From Flammeovirgaceae bacterium (GTDB lineage Bacteria > Bacteroidota > Bacteroidia > Cytophagales > Cyclobacteriaceae), in assembly GCA_021298355.1 (NCBI GenBank), contig JAJTEH010000023.1, positions 1-38,603 on the forward strand: a stretch of DNA of 38,603 nt. The letters are read 5' to 3'. Numbering within the stretch: the stretch's first letter is position 1; each line of letters starts with the position of its first letter. Below, piece after piece: positions 16,409 through 25,421 of this stretch. A program made the position numbers and the translations under genes. The notes below the pieces were generated by a model. The model saw only the letters and a program-made list of their open reading frames with translations, did not search any database and had not been told where the DNA came from.

Positions 16409-17434
16409 TTACTTATCAACATTTCTTATCTCTTTTAGTATATTTTCAAATGTATCAGGCTGTGTTTTAACGCTGTAGGCAGATAATTCTCCTATTTTGA
16501 TTATTTGATTCGCCCACCTGTGTTTACCTTTTATTTTATCAAGTATAATGAGTTGTGCCGTATAGGCTTTGGGTAAACCTTGTAGGGTTGCCTTTCCGTT
16601 TTTGTTAAACAAAACAGGCATTACAGAATTTATATTTTTAAATACTAAATACCCTAACGGTTGACTATACTCTTCAATAATAATAGTACAGTCTATCTTC
16701 TCCGAAATTTCGGCAAATCTGTCGCAGTTAATCCAGCCTAATTGGGTAATGTTAAACTCGTAGCTTTCTATACTATAGCTTGAAGTATCATACGAACTAT
16801 CTCCTTCTGGTATAAAATTGCGTTTTACAAGTAAAATTGTATCTGAAATAAACTCTTTATATCCGTTTTTATATCTGTATGTAGTTCTATTTATTTTTTC
16901 CTTTCCGTTTGAAAGCGGAACTTTGGTTTCTTCAAAACGAATTGTGTCACGGGTGGTGCCGGCATAGTTCCAATTTATGGTTTGCCCTACTTGTGCTCCA
17001 TAAAATAATTCACCATCGTGTTTACCAATTGTATTAGGTATAGAAATGGTAATTGCTTCGCCTTTTTTGATTTTTAGATTTTTTCCATTCGCTGTTGCTT
17101 GTATGTACATCATCCCAAAAGTTTCGAGAAGGTGGCCATCAGAAACAGTTGAGAGTGTGTTTAAAATCATTTCCGATTTTTTAAAAACATCTTTTATTTC
17201 TAGTTGAAAAGGTTCTTCAGGTTTTTCTCCGTTTTCTAACACAAATAGGTTAGGTGGTAGATAAAGTTTTATTCCGCCTTTGGTTGTTATAGTTGTAGCT
17301 GTGTTTTGCTTTATTGTATACACCTGTGGCGGGGTACTGGCATTTTTTAGTTGAACAGCGAGAGATTGGTTTTCTTTTTCAGTACAGGTAGTAAATAAAC
17401 CTATGGTAGCAAGTACGAATAATAGGGATCGCAT
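16409..17434 (-). CDS. Lipoprotein with ZU5-like beta-sandwich start, unknown function
   Basis: 341 residues with a lipoprotein signal (MRSLLFVLATIGLFTTC, Cys17 followed by TEKENQ). The N-terminal part, ITTKGGIKLYLPPNLFVLE then PFQLEIKDVFKKSEMILN and DGHLLETFGMMYIQA, follows the pattern of Bacteroidota lipoproteins with a ZU5-like module, known from larger surface proteins. The second half holds conserved-looking aromatic strands (ITQLGWINCDRF) but no enzyme motif. Probably anchored on the outer membrane. No operon partner; gaps on both sides exceed 200 bp. Confidence 0.6.
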   Translation of the reverse strand: MRSLLFVLATIGLFTTCTEKENQSLAVQLKNASTPPQVYTIKQNTATTITTKGGIKLYLPPNLFVLENGEKPEEPFQLEIKDVFKKSEMILNTLSTVSDGHLLETFGMMYIQATANGKNLKIKKGEAITISIPNTIGKHDGELFYGAQVGQTINWNYAGTTRDTIRFEETKVPLSNGKEKINRTTYRYKNGYKEFISDTILLVKRNFIPEGDSSYDTSSYSIESYEFNITQLGWINCDRFAEISEKIDCTIIIEEYSQPLGYLVFKNINSVMPVLFNKNGKATLQGLPKAYTAQLIILDKIKGKHRWANQIIKIGELSAYSVKTQPDTFENILKEIRNVDK

Positions 17435-17664
17435 GTTTTTTATTTTCTTAATACACAGGCTTTGATAAAGTCACAGGTTAGGATGCAATCTTTACATTTT
17501 ATTCCATACTATGTGCTTGGCTAAAATCTAAAATGAAGCAGATGAAGTACATCCCTCCAACTTTGTGATTAGGTTAGATGACCTGAAGGTTTGTGACAAA
17601 GAAATGAGAAAAAGAAAAAATATAGGTATTGCCTATCAGCTTATGTTAACGTTACTTCTTTCAA

Positions 17665-18120
17665 TTATTTTTTACCTGTATGCTTAGGATATTCTCTCCA
17701 TGTATAACTCTTATGAATAATTTTCCATGAGCCTTCGTACCTAAGTAATAAAAAGTAATCGGTGAAAATTCGCCAATCAGGAATTACTATTTCTGCTTTG
17801 GCTATAGCAGCATCGTTTTCAAAATCGATTGAGATTATCCGACCTATTCTCTTGGATTTTTCTCCTTGTTTTATTTTTGATATATACTCTTTGCCAGAAC
17901 GTTTCAGCAAGCTGTCTTGCTCTGTAACGGTGTATAAATTAAAATCCGGATGAAATGCTTTCCTTACCCTTTCGGGTTCACCATTTGCTGTTCCTTCTAT
18001 GTAATGCTGTAATGTTTCGGTTATCTTCTCTATCTCCGATTGGCTGTTTTCTGTTTGCGCATTTACTCGAATTTGAGTTGCTAAGACAAACATGAGCGAC
18101 AAAAAAAAATGCTTCTTCAT
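17665..18120 (-). CDS. Secreted NTF2-like protein of the lumazine-binding type
   Basis: 151 residues. Signal peptide (MKKHFFLSLMFVLATQIRVNA, cleaved before QTENSQ). The mature protein matches the putative lumazine-binding family of NTF2-like proteins (Lumazine_bd_2): helix IEKITETLQHYIEGTANGEPERVRKAFHPDF, then AIAKAEIVIPDWRIFTDYFLLLRYEGSWKIIHKSY. The family is often found near enzymes, but biochemical roles are poorly known. The gene ends 29 bp after the stop of the next upstream gene (18149-18691), so the two may be cotranscribed. Confidence 0.75.
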   Translation of the reverse strand: MKKHFFLSLMFVLATQIRVNAQTENSQSEIEKITETLQHYIEGTANGEPERVRKAFHPDFNLYTVTEQDSLLKRSGKEYISKIKQGEKSKRIGRIISIDFENDAAIAKAEIVIPDWRIFTDYFLLLRYEGSWKIIHKSYTWREYPKHTGKK

Positions 18121-18148
18121 ACTTGATTATCGTAAAAAAATGTATGAC

Positions 18149-18691
18149 TTAACAACCATTTTTATTGTATGGTTTCGTAAAAATTACCTTGTTGTTTAAT
18201 TCTACATAGTTGCCTGATAAAATAGGATAAGCATATTTAGGTGCGTAAGAAATATACTTACTTTTAATAGTAATGGTATCGTTTACGGAAAGGCTGCGCA
18301 GGTGCTGAAATTCATCGGGCCTTAATGCACCAAAACTTAAAATGTAGCTGTTACTGTTTATACTAACCAGTATACCATACCCTAAACGCGAACCCGGAGG
18401 AAGCGTAAGTGAAGTAACAATTGCATGCATAGCAGAAGAATCTTTCACATGTTTTGCAATACTTGCTGCAGCAGCGAGCACGTTTTTACCTTCTGAAGAA
18501 TTTTGCCATTTTCTAAAGTCTATTGCTTCGGGTGTTGCTTCCCAATTTTGAAATGCTGTGGTGGTTGCTGCTGTTGCAAGTGCTTTAGAAGTTACCTTTT
18601 CAGTATTCTTATTTTCGTTTTGGCGTTTAGCCAGTACAATTCCGCTAATAACAACTAACGCAAGCAGTAGTATATATATTGATTTTTTCAT
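18149..18691 (-). CDS. Membrane-anchored or secreted hypothetical protein
   Basis: 180 residues from the ATG at 18691, chosen because it opens a hydrophobic N-terminus (MKKSIYILLLALVVISGIVL). A -7-like TAGATTTG at 18719-18726 overlaps the alternative start at 18721 and so argues against that start. A low-complexity Ala/Thr stretch (TSKALATAATTTAFQ) follows, then a helical part and a beta-rich C-terminal half. The C-terminus NGC is unusual. I recognise no family. It is 28 bp upstream of the lumazine-binding-like gene on the same strand. Confidence 0.6.
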   Translation of the reverse strand: MKKSIYILLLALVVISGIVLAKRQNENKNTEKVTSKALATAATTTAFQNWEATPEAIDFRKWQNSSEGKNVLAAAASIAKHVKDSSAMHAIVTSLTLPPGSRLGYGILVSINSNSYILSFGALRPDEFQHLRSLSVNDTITIKSKYISYAPKYAYPILSGNYVELNNKVIFTKPYNKNGC

Positions 18692-18967
18692 ATTGAAATG
18701 GGGGTTAATTGATGCAAACAAATCTACCTGTTATTATCTGCTTTTTTAGTTAAGCAAATGTTAATATACATTAATAAGTGTTAATGGAAGGAAATTTGGG
18801 GTATCATATTAGGTTGAAGAGAAAATGTGTTAATACAATTGTTGCTACGGTATATAGGTAAAGTATTTTTGCCATTGAAATTATCTTGTTTTTACGTGAC
18901 TTATAGCGTTAGTTGATTGCTTTACGTGTACATTTTGGATTGAATAGCTTATACGTTTATTTGATTA

Positions 18968-19570
18968 TTAATCTTGAATGTCCATAAAAATTAAATCGAT
19001 ACAGATAGCTACAGACGCAAATAATTTTTGTTTAAAAAAATCATCGGATAATGTTTCGGAAAAATGGATAATATATAATGAACTAAATCTACTACCATTG
19101 TGTGTAAGCCTTGCACGTGTTTCTATTACCTCTTGTGAGTTGCTTATAACTTTTGCCAACACGTTATCGTCTTCGTCTGTTATCATGTAGTTAAACGAAT
19201 ACAAATCAAACTTTATGGTATAGAATAAATTTCGTTCGTTTGTTTGCAAAATGTACTTTGCATTATCCGGCCTGAAAAATCTTCTTTTTAAAAATGCAAT
19301 GTTGGTAGTATCGGCATCGGTGAAAGTTGTTCGGGATGCTAACAATGTAAAACTTTTATAAAAAGAAAAAAGTACAGTATTGTTCATGGAAAACATTTTA
19401 AAACCAAAGGAGGTTTCTGAAATATCCAACAGTCTGAGAATTTTTTGAACGAAGGTTAGTTTATTTTCCTTCACTACAAATAAGATATTTTGTGTTTGTA
19501 AATCGGTTACAAAAAACTCTCGTTGGAATTTTAAAAAATTTAATTTCCGGATTATGGCAAAAGATTGCAT
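18968..19570 (-). CDS. Scramblase / LURP-one-related (tubby-like fold) protein
   Basis: 200 residues with no signal peptide. The pattern of short beta strands around one hydrophobic C-terminal helix matches the tubby-like fold of phospholipid scramblases and LURP-one-related proteins: FFVTDLQTQNILFVVKEN, then LRLLDISETSFGFKMFS, then SFNYMITDEDDNVLAKV, and the final helix FFKQKLFASVAICIDLIFMD. In bacteria these are small cytoplasmic proteins of unclear role, possibly membrane-associated. Isolated gene. The fold call rests on overall pattern, not on a catalytic motif. Confidence 0.6.
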   Translation of the reverse strand: MQSFAIIRKLNFLKFQREFFVTDLQTQNILFVVKENKLTFVQKILRLLDISETSFGFKMFSMNNTVLFSFYKSFTLLASRTTFTDADTTNIAFLKRRFFRPDNAKYILQTNERNLFYTIKFDLYSFNYMITDEDDNVLAKVISNSQEVIETRARLTHNGSRFSSLYIIHFSETLSDDFFKQKLFASVAICIDLIFMDIQD

Positions 19571-19874
19571 AAGTAAGCTTGAGTTACGAACTAAATAAAG
19601 GTAGTGAGAAGTATCGAAATTCTACTTCTTGAGTATTGTAAGGTATACTTTGTACGTGGAGATCTCTGACTTATGTTTCTACTATTTTTTTATGGTTGTT
19701 ACACCTTTTGAAGTAGATTTCAGTAACAAATATTATCCTGCATGGAAAATCAGGGGGGAAATTAATTGAATCTGGTATTTATCAATGAAGTTCTGGATGT
19801 TCTTGTTTGATCAGTTGAAAAACCTATTGAATACGATTGTATAGATTTGAAACCTCTTTGATCTATTTTTAGTG
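19571..19874. other. Intergenic, no supported gene
   Basis: 304 bp between the scramblase-like gene and dprA. On the plus strand a short piece with one in-frame stop (about 19693-19846) looks faintly coding, but it matches nothing I know. No promoter box for either neighbour is clear. Confidence 0.3.
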
Positions 19875-21029
19875 CTACAAAAAAAGTGTGGTTTGTGTTG
19901 TGCTTGTTGTGTGTTTTAGTTTGTATAAGGTTATATTATTTTCCTTTACAACTTCGATAAAATTTAACTTCTTAATATAACTATTCAATTTCTGTGTCGA
20001 CCAAGTGAGATTTAGTTTTATAAGCAGTTCTTTAGCACTAATTGGTTTTCTGTTACAGGCAGAACGGATTTTTTCTTCGAGCGATTCATAACCTGGAGAT
20101 TCTTGAACAATTGATATTTGTTTCGTTTCCTTTTCGATTAAGTTTACGGGTAATTCTAGCCCGGCAGAGTCTACAGCAATAGCACCTTTTTGAATTAAAA
20201 TATTATTTGCATTTTTTTCATTTGGCTCTGGCTTTCTCACAAATATTTTTCTTCCTTTTCTTAAACCATCTACAACGCCAGACCACGTTCCACCTTTTTC
20301 TGCTGACTCAGCCACATAAATTTCGTTTGAAAGGCCATAAATTATTGGGTTGCGTGCCATTGCTAATTCTGCTTTCCAGGGAGCTTGCGGAAAGAAGGTA
20401 CTTAGTACTAAAACATCTCCACTTATAATTTGCTTGTAGTAGTTTTTAAAGCCAGAACTAAAGGTCATTATACCTTGAGGTAGCACAATTATACTTTGTC
20501 CGTTATAATGTATAGCCGAATCTAACGCTTGTTTATCTACACCTTTGGCAAAGCCACTTACTACTACTTTAAATTCTTTACTCGCAAGTTTTGCAATGTT
20601 ATCGGTAAACTTTAAGGCTGGTTCTGATGCATCTCTTGAACCTACAATGGCGATTGATTTTTCTTCAAGTATTTTTTTGTTTCCTTTTACATATAAAACT
20701 GCAGGGGCGTGGGTAGTTTTTAAGTTAGCTTTTAGTGTTTTTGAATATTCTGGAGACGTAATTGGGATAATTTCATAACCTTGGCTAAAAAAAGATTCGG
20801 CCAAAAATGCATTGCTTGCCAATTCGGACTTGGCTTGCAATAAATCTGAAATTTGTCTTTCATCTAATTGATATTGCTCTTTCCAATTGGCTACGGTTAA
20901 CTGAAAAAATTCATCAACTGAAAGTTTGTTTTCGTGGAAAAACTTTATAATGAGATTGTTTATTTTCGAATATCCCCAGCGTGGCAGGTGTGCCAATGCT
21001 ATCCAATATGTTGCTTCTTCTTTTTTCAT
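19875..21029 (-). CDS. DprA/Smf-like DNA-processing protein (divergent)
   Basis: 384 residues with the three-part DprA layout. There is an N-terminal helical region (1-~75). A Rossmann (SLOG) core follows with VGSRDAS (129-135), SGFAKGVD (158-165), VLPQGI (182-187), MARNPIIYGLS (224-234, the ARN..I..LS equivalent of FPxRNRIIAGLS) and NILIQKGA (276-283). A C-terminal winged-helix-like domain spans about 318-372. DprA loads RecA on incoming single-stranded DNA in transformation, and SLOG relatives also occur in immune systems. Several consensus positions differ: the SGSLITA motif is KGGTWSG and the VPG motif is VRKPE. This suggests a paralogue rather than the housekeeping DprA. Its start is 1 nt after the stop of the RecQ-PRTase gene, so the two are surely coupled. 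Confidence 0.85.
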   Translation of the reverse strand: MKKEEATYWIALAHLPRWGYSKINNLIIKFFHENKLSVDEFFQLTVANWKEQYQLDERQISDLLQAKSELASNAFLAESFFSQGYEIIPITSPEYSKTLKANLKTTHAPAVLYVKGNKKILEEKSIAIVGSRDASEPALKFTDNIAKLASKEFKVVVSGFAKGVDKQALDSAIHYNGQSIIVLPQGIMTFSSGFKNYYKQIISGDVLVLSTFFPQAPWKAELAMARNPIIYGLSNEIYVAESAEKGGTWSGVVDGLRKGRKIFVRKPEPNEKNANNILIQKGAIAVDSAGLELPVNLIEKETKQISIVQESPGYESLEEKIRSACNRKPISAKELLIKLNLTWSTQKLNSYIKKLNFIEVVKENNITLYKLKHTTSTTQTTLFL

Positions 21030-21030
21030 T

Positions 21031-23046
21031 CTATACTATGTCGCCACCCACAGTTTTTGCAATTACTACAGGCACAATTTTTATTGCTCCAAATTTAGTT
21101 AATAATCTTCCTACTTCTTTAATTGTTGCTCCACTATCAAAAATATCGTCAATGAGCAAAATGGTTTTTCCTTGTATAATAGCGGGATTTGTAAAACCAA
21201 AAGCACCCTTTACGTTATCCGTTTTAAGATACATATTCTCAAATACTTTTTGTTCTTTGGTTGGTCTTACTTTTATAAGAGTATGATTAATCGGAACCTT
21301 AACTACTTGTGATAGTTTAACAGCAAAGTTTTTTACTAAATCACCAGATGAAGTAGACGGAATATATAGCATAAAATCGAATGTTTCATGACCAAATTTT
21401 TTTCGGAATGCTTTTGCTGTTAACGAGAGTAGAAAATCCGGAAAGTTGCAGCCTTGCTCGTATTTTGATCGGTGCAAGGCCGCACCCACATTCGATACGC
21501 CATAATAAGAGGCAGCTACACCGTTTACTATGTTAGAACCTTTTGCTTCTACTTTTAATTCTGGAAAATAATCTTCTCTGAAGTGTTGCAGCTTTTCTTT
21601 CCATTCTGGTTTTACCGATACAGTAAGCTTTTTTTCTCCGGTGTTATCGCAATTGTTGAATGTGTACTTTGTTTTATCTCCTAAATAATCGCAAAGAAAT
21701 TCCATTCTGGATCCATTCGTTTCTGCGTAAGCAATCATGCTATCCAGATCGGCCAATTTTGCATTTCTTAAATCTTCGAATGTTTTAGTGTTTAGTGGTT
21801 TGGAATTAGGAATGTATTCAATTTTTTTATTTTGTTCATTCATGATTTCACGCACAATTCCTTGTTCTATTAAATCGGCTTTGATAATTCTAATTTGGTT
21901 TTGCTTTAGGTTTGTTTGCTTCATTAAATCCTTCTCCCCTAATAATTCAGATTTTATAGCATGTATAACCTTTTCATATTTTTTCAAAGATGGCCTTGCG
22001 CTTTCGATAAATGCCTGTGGTAATTTTTTGTCTTCAGGGTTATAAAATAAAATGATGTTTGCAGGCTGTCCGTCTCTTCCTGCTCTTCCAATTTCTTGAT
22101 AATAATGAATAGGAGATTGTGGAATTTGGGTATGAATGATGAACCGAATATCAGGTTTGTCGATGCCCATTCCCAATGCATTTGTTGATATAATGCATTT
22201 CCATTTACTGTTGATAAGTCCGTTTTCAATTTCGATTCTTGATTCTGTATCTAAACCGGCATTGTAAAAAGTAGAAGAGATTTGTAAATTCTCAAACCAT
22301 CTGGAATAAATTTCAGTATCTACTCTTGTTCCTGCGTAAAGAATTCCTGTACCCGGGAGTTTAGTTATGTTCTCGCCAAGCCATATAAACTTTTCATCTT
22401 CTGTAGTAACTTTAATTACAAATAACTTAAAATTATTACGCATTAAGTTACCTCGGATGGTGGATATTCCACTGCCGATTTGCTGTGCTACATCTAGTTC
22501 AACTCTTTTTGTAGCTGTTGCAGTAGTTGCTAAAACAGGCAGGCCTTTGGGTAGCAACTGCACAAGATTTATCATTCGTTTAAATGCAGGACGGAAATCG
22601 TGACCCCAGACGGAAATACAATGTGCTTCATCAATAACTACCATCGAAAGGTTTATTTGCTGGGTTGCTTCAATCCAATCGGTGTTCTCTTGTCGTTCGG
22701 GGGCTACGTATAAAATTTTTATTTTGCCTTGTTTAGCTTCGCTTAAAATCTGTTTATTTTCTTCTGGGGTTTGCTCACTATTGATACACTTTGCGGCTAT
22801 ACCAAGTGCTGTTAACTTTTTTACCTGATCACGCATTAAAGCAATCAAAGGAGAAAATATTACTGTAGTGCCGTTAAAAATAATTGCCGGAAATTGGAAA
22901 CACAATGATTTACCAAAGCCTGTTTTTTCAATTAGCAAAACCTTTTCGCCTTTTAAGACTTTTTCTATGGTTTGCCATTGTTCTGTATAGAAGTTAGGGA
23001 GCTTAAATGTGTCTTGCAAAATTACTTCTGCTTCTTGCCTTGTCAT
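21031..23046 (-). CDS. RecQ-family DNA helicase fused to a ComF-like phosphoribosyltransferase
   Basis: 671 residues. Helicase part 1-~400: KTGFGKSLCF (Walker A, 41-50), SPLIALMRDQV, IDEAHCISVWGHDFRP (DEAH plus RecQ aromatic loop, 138-152), ATTATAT, and QEIGRAGRDG (motif VI, 317-326). A reduced RecQ zinc region follows (FLCDYLGD...NNCDN, 450-468), with two Cys instead of four. From about 500 to the end is a type-I phosphoribosyltransferase domain of the ComF type, with IPSTSSGD and the PRPP loop LLIDDIFDSGAT (630-641). HRDC and a normal RecQ-C winged helix are not evident. In competence, ComFA (helicase) and ComFC (PRTase) work with DprA; here the first two functions are in one chain and a DprA-like gene follows after 1 nt. 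The role in DNA uptake, repair or defence is inference. Confidence 0.9.
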   Translation of the reverse strand: MTRQEAEVILQDTFKLPNFYTEQWQTIEKVLKGEKVLLIEKTGFGKSLCFQFPAIIFNGTTVIFSPLIALMRDQVKKLTALGIAAKCINSEQTPEENKQILSEAKQGKIKILYVAPERQENTDWIEATQQINLSMVVIDEAHCISVWGHDFRPAFKRMINLVQLLPKGLPVLATTATATKRVELDVAQQIGSGISTIRGNLMRNNFKLFVIKVTTEDEKFIWLGENITKLPGTGILYAGTRVDTEIYSRWFENLQISSTFYNAGLDTESRIEIENGLINSKWKCIISTNALGMGIDKPDIRFIIHTQIPQSPIHYYQEIGRAGRDGQPANIILFYNPEDKKLPQAFIESARPSLKKYEKVIHAIKSELLGEKDLMKQTNLKQNQIRIIKADLIEQGIVREIMNEQNKKIEYIPNSKPLNTKTFEDLRNAKLADLDSMIAYAETNGSRMEFLCDYLGDKTKYTFNNCDNTGEKKLTVSVKPEWKEKLQHFREDYFPELKVEAKGSNIVNGVAASYYGVSNVGAALHRSKYEQGCNFPDFLLSLTAKAFRKKFGHETFDFMLYIPSTSSGDLVKNFAVKLSQVVKVPINHTLIKVRPTKEQKVFENMYLKTDNVKGAFGFTNPAIIQGKTILLIDDIFDSGATIKEVGRLLTKFGAIKIVPVVIAKTVGGDIV

Positions 23047-23561
23047 TTATTATTCATTTTTAAAGAAATTTATTTTTGCACTATTACTAAAGACTTTCTG
23101 CCAACGCTTAGTAAAGAAGTATTGTCTTACTACCTTGTTAGGAAAAATATTTGAGCACTAGCGCTCATAAAAGTTTTGGGAGAGTGTTCTGTGCTGACTA
23201 TTAATTTATTCCATTATCAATTTTCCTATTTGCTAAGTAAAGATACGTAAATTACTTGTAGCTAATACTTCTACTACCTTTACGTAAAGGTGTTTTATCC
23301 TATATTCGGCTTTTCGGTATGCCGATAATTTACTATTAGCTATTATTTAGTATACTTAGAACGTGATACTATATTTTGAATGATAAATATGTTTTAATAA
23401 AGGATTTTAAATCGATTTAAGACTGCGCAATAGCAAGTATGTTGAATTTGCTACGATGGTAGATATTTTATTAATCTGTTTTATTTGTTGTACGCTTATT
23501 TTTTATAAAAAGATAAACAACAGAATTAGTAATTATCTGAAAAGCCGTTATTGTGTTTTTG
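23047..23561. other. Intergenic region upstream of the RecQ-PRTase gene
   Basis: AT-rich, stops in all frames, no gene seen. It contains a 16-bp perfect palindrome at 23276-23291 (listed separately) and a small cggc/gccg hairpin near 23307-23324. No exact TAnnTTTG box was found within 200 bp of the RecQ start. Confidence 0.5.
23276..23291. promoter_or_regulatory. 16-bp perfect palindrome upstream of recQ-PRTase/dprA
   Basis: ACCTTTACGTAAAGGT is identical on both strands over all 16 bp and lies 230 bp before the RecQ-PRTase start. A perfect palindrome of this length is the shape of a dimeric regulator's operator. No regulator gene is adjacent, so the assignment is open. Confidence 0.35.
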
Positions 23562-23762
23562 CTAGATAGGTATACCCATATAGAAATTTTTAACCTTGTG
23601 GTTAGAACAGCTATATTCTTTATCACCAAAATTCTCACTTATTGAAATAACATACCTAAATCTACTCGCCAACCGTGCCAGAATTTTCGAATACTTCTTG
23701 GCTTTAGCAAGTACCTGTTTAGAAAAACGAATGATTGCCTGGTTAATACGTGATAAGCCCAC
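23562..23762 (-). CDS. Doubtful small ORF (66 codons, GTG start)
   Basis: A basic, helix-rich 66-residue frame (VLAKAKKYSKILARLASRFRY) from a GTG start. The frame is open about 20 codons further upstream without an ATG. It could be a remnant of a larger gene. An opposite-strand ORF (23596-23817) overlaps it and is equally unconvincing. No family recognised. Kept only because the composition is not random-looking and the region would otherwise be empty. Confidence 0.2.
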   Translation of the reverse strand: MGLSRINQAIIRFSKQVLAKAKKYSKILARLASRFRYVISISENFGDKEYSCSNHKVKNFYMGIPI

Positions 23763-23848
23763 AAGAAAAGTGCAACCTGTTGAATGTAAAAAGGAAATTA
23801 GTTGTGTACGGATTTAACGAAAATAATAATACAACTTAGGTTGATTTT

Positions 23849-24124
23849 CTATTCGTTTAGTTTTCGTTCTTTTATTATGTCTTCTAAATCTTTATTCTTG
23901 TTAGGTGATGTGAGCAGTTTGTATATGAAAATTACGGGGATTAGCATAGGAAACAAAAATGCCGGATGTTTTGAAGAAAGGAGACTCCACGAAACAACTC
24001 CAAATATGAATATACCGGCTAGAAAACCAATAGACATTGCGTGGAAGAGTTTTGATTTGTTTAGCTTCTTTTTCGCAGCTAATAGTTCTTCGTTAGATAG
24101 TTTAGCGAGGTCTTTCTTTTCCAT
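23849..24124 (-). CDS. Small two-helix membrane protein
   Basis: 91 residues: charged N-terminus (MEKKDLAKLSNEELLAAKKKLNKSK in outline), two membrane helices (about 31-51 and 55-72), and a charged C-terminus DLEDIIKERKLNE. This layout matches small Bacteroidota proteins often named 'redox-active disulfide protein 2', although no CxxC is present here, so that name would mislead. A TAAATTTG box at 24172-24179 may be its -7 element. No partner. Confidence 0.65.
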   Translation of the reverse strand: MEKKDLAKLSNEELLAAKKKLNKSKLFHAMSIGFLAGIFIFGVVSWSLLSSKHPAFLFPMLIPVIFIYKLLTSPNKNKDLEDIIKERKLNE

Positions 24125-24222
24125 GATCTTATACTTATAATTTAAATTTTCTATGTGTTTATGTAGTACTACAAATTTATTCTTTTTTATCTCACGTTAA
24201 TAGATTGCAAAATTGTTTGGCT

Positions 24223-24402
24223 TTACTTCGTGTTTCTCGGGTGTTGTGCCCACTTTTTCGATTGATCGTGTTTTAAGGTTGTGGCGAAGTTTTTAACAGT
24301 GAACAATACATTTTTGCCTTCAAAATTTAGTTCGTTACCCCAACGGATAATCCTGCCTTTTCATTGAAACTCTATGATATTCTGTAGTACTTTACAAAGT
24401 AT
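24223..24402 (-). pseudogene. Remnant of an unidentified gene with in-frame TGA
   Basis: A 60-codon minus-strand frame ending in TAA (24223-24225), interrupted by TGA at 24361-24363. The 45 residues after it look like real protein (RWGNELNFEGKNVLF, TVKNFATTLKHDQSKKW). The preceding 13 codons continue the same style. There is no start codon. The TGA could replace a Trp codon. Family unknown. Confidence 0.4.
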
Positions 24403-24405
24403 TTA

Positions 24406-24719
24406 CTTTTTAATGATTCTCATAGTGTGTTGTTTCCGTGGTAATCCGGATTGCTTACGCTTTTGTTACACGAAGTAAGGTAAGACAGTTTGCTTGAATT
24501 TTTTAAAGTAGATTCTTCTTAGAACTATGTATAATGTTTACTCTACAGACTGTGGCATTTCTTGGCTAAAGTGCTAACCCGATTCTTGAAATAAATAGAA
24601 TTGCTATTGCCTTATCTTATAGCCTTTTTGCCTTTGTTTTGTTTGTTGTTGTTTGCATACTTGATATTCTTAGTAACCTGGTAATTGTTGGTTGTAAAGA
24701 AAACAGGTTAAGCTTTTTC
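24406..24719. other. Intergenic, no supported gene
   Basis: About 310 bp between the remnant at 24223-24402 and the DUF3592 pseudogene. AT-rich, stops in all frames. It holds an AACCTG...CAGGTT inverted repeat with a 23-nt loop near 24676-24710, without a T-run that would make it a terminator. Confidence 0.4.
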
Positions 24720-25136
24720 TCAATCCTTTAGCAATTGGGTAATGTCGAACAGTTCTGAAAACCCAAAGAGCAGTAGTACAATTCCTGCAATAATCAACAA
24801 ACGCGGAAGTATTTTAAGTTGAAAAGCTGAGTTTATCTGTATGCTCTGTGGATCGTTGGGATCGTATATTATTTCTAATTTAGTGCCTTCTTATTTGGCG
24901 GGGCTGTACCCAGTATTTAATTCTTGTGTTATCCACTCTTGTTTGTCGGTTAAAAATCTTACTACAGGATAGTACAAATCTTTATCGCCAGATGTTTCTG
25001 TTCTGAAATTATTTTTAAATACTACTGCTGTTGCTTTTTTACCATTTTTAAGCAGATGATTTCCTTTTTGCCAAAATTGAATTCCAATAGCTATGTTTAT
25101 AATTGAAATTACGAATACTACTATTTCTGCAGGCAT
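24720..25136 (-). pseudogene. DUF3592-type membrane protein gene broken by an in-frame stop
   Basis: The frame runs 139 codons from ATG at 25136 to TGA at 24720-24722, with one TAA at codon 82 (24891-24893). Before the stop: an N-terminal membrane helix (IVVFVISIINIAIGIQFW), then TAVVFKNNF and LYYPVVRFLTD. These are the DUF3592 signature strands. After it, in the same frame: EGTKLEIIYDPNDPQSI and a second membrane helix (LLIIAGIVLLLFGF). Together this is a normal DUF3592 protein (two helices around a beta domain). One base change explains the break. If translated as it stands, an 81-residue truncated protein results. Confidence 0.75.
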
Positions 25137-25421
25137 ATGGTTCGTTTACTGTTTAACAAATTACACAGTTAGATGGATCTGTTTATAATGCTAGTTTACT
25201 ACTTTGAGAACAAACTTTATTAACAACCCAACCATTTTTTTTATGGCATACGTGCTTATATAAATTTATAAAATGAAATGGTAAACATTTACACTTCACC
25301 CAGGCTGCTATGTTTTTTATGTGTATCACTTTTTTAAAGATAAAATTCTTTTATTCAACTTTTAGCACTTCGAAATAGTAGCCTGCCCTGTTTCGATATA
25401 AGCATGATGCAAAAGTAAATA
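25137..25421. other. Intergenic, no supported gene
   Basis: AT-rich stretch between the DUF3592 pseudogene and the terminator hairpin that closes the TfoX-like gene. No frame is protein-like over a useful length. Confidence 0.4.

Noticed and set aside
16309-16473. Plus-strand ORF of 54 codons starting MKVVFSFILTLL
   Set aside because: Signal-like start, but most of the rest overlaps the 3' end of the lipoprotein gene antisense and has no family or promoter.
21984-22229. Minus-strand 81-codon ORF inside the RecQ-PRTase gene
   Set aside because: Out-of-frame shadow of the helicase region, which has all its motifs in the main frame.
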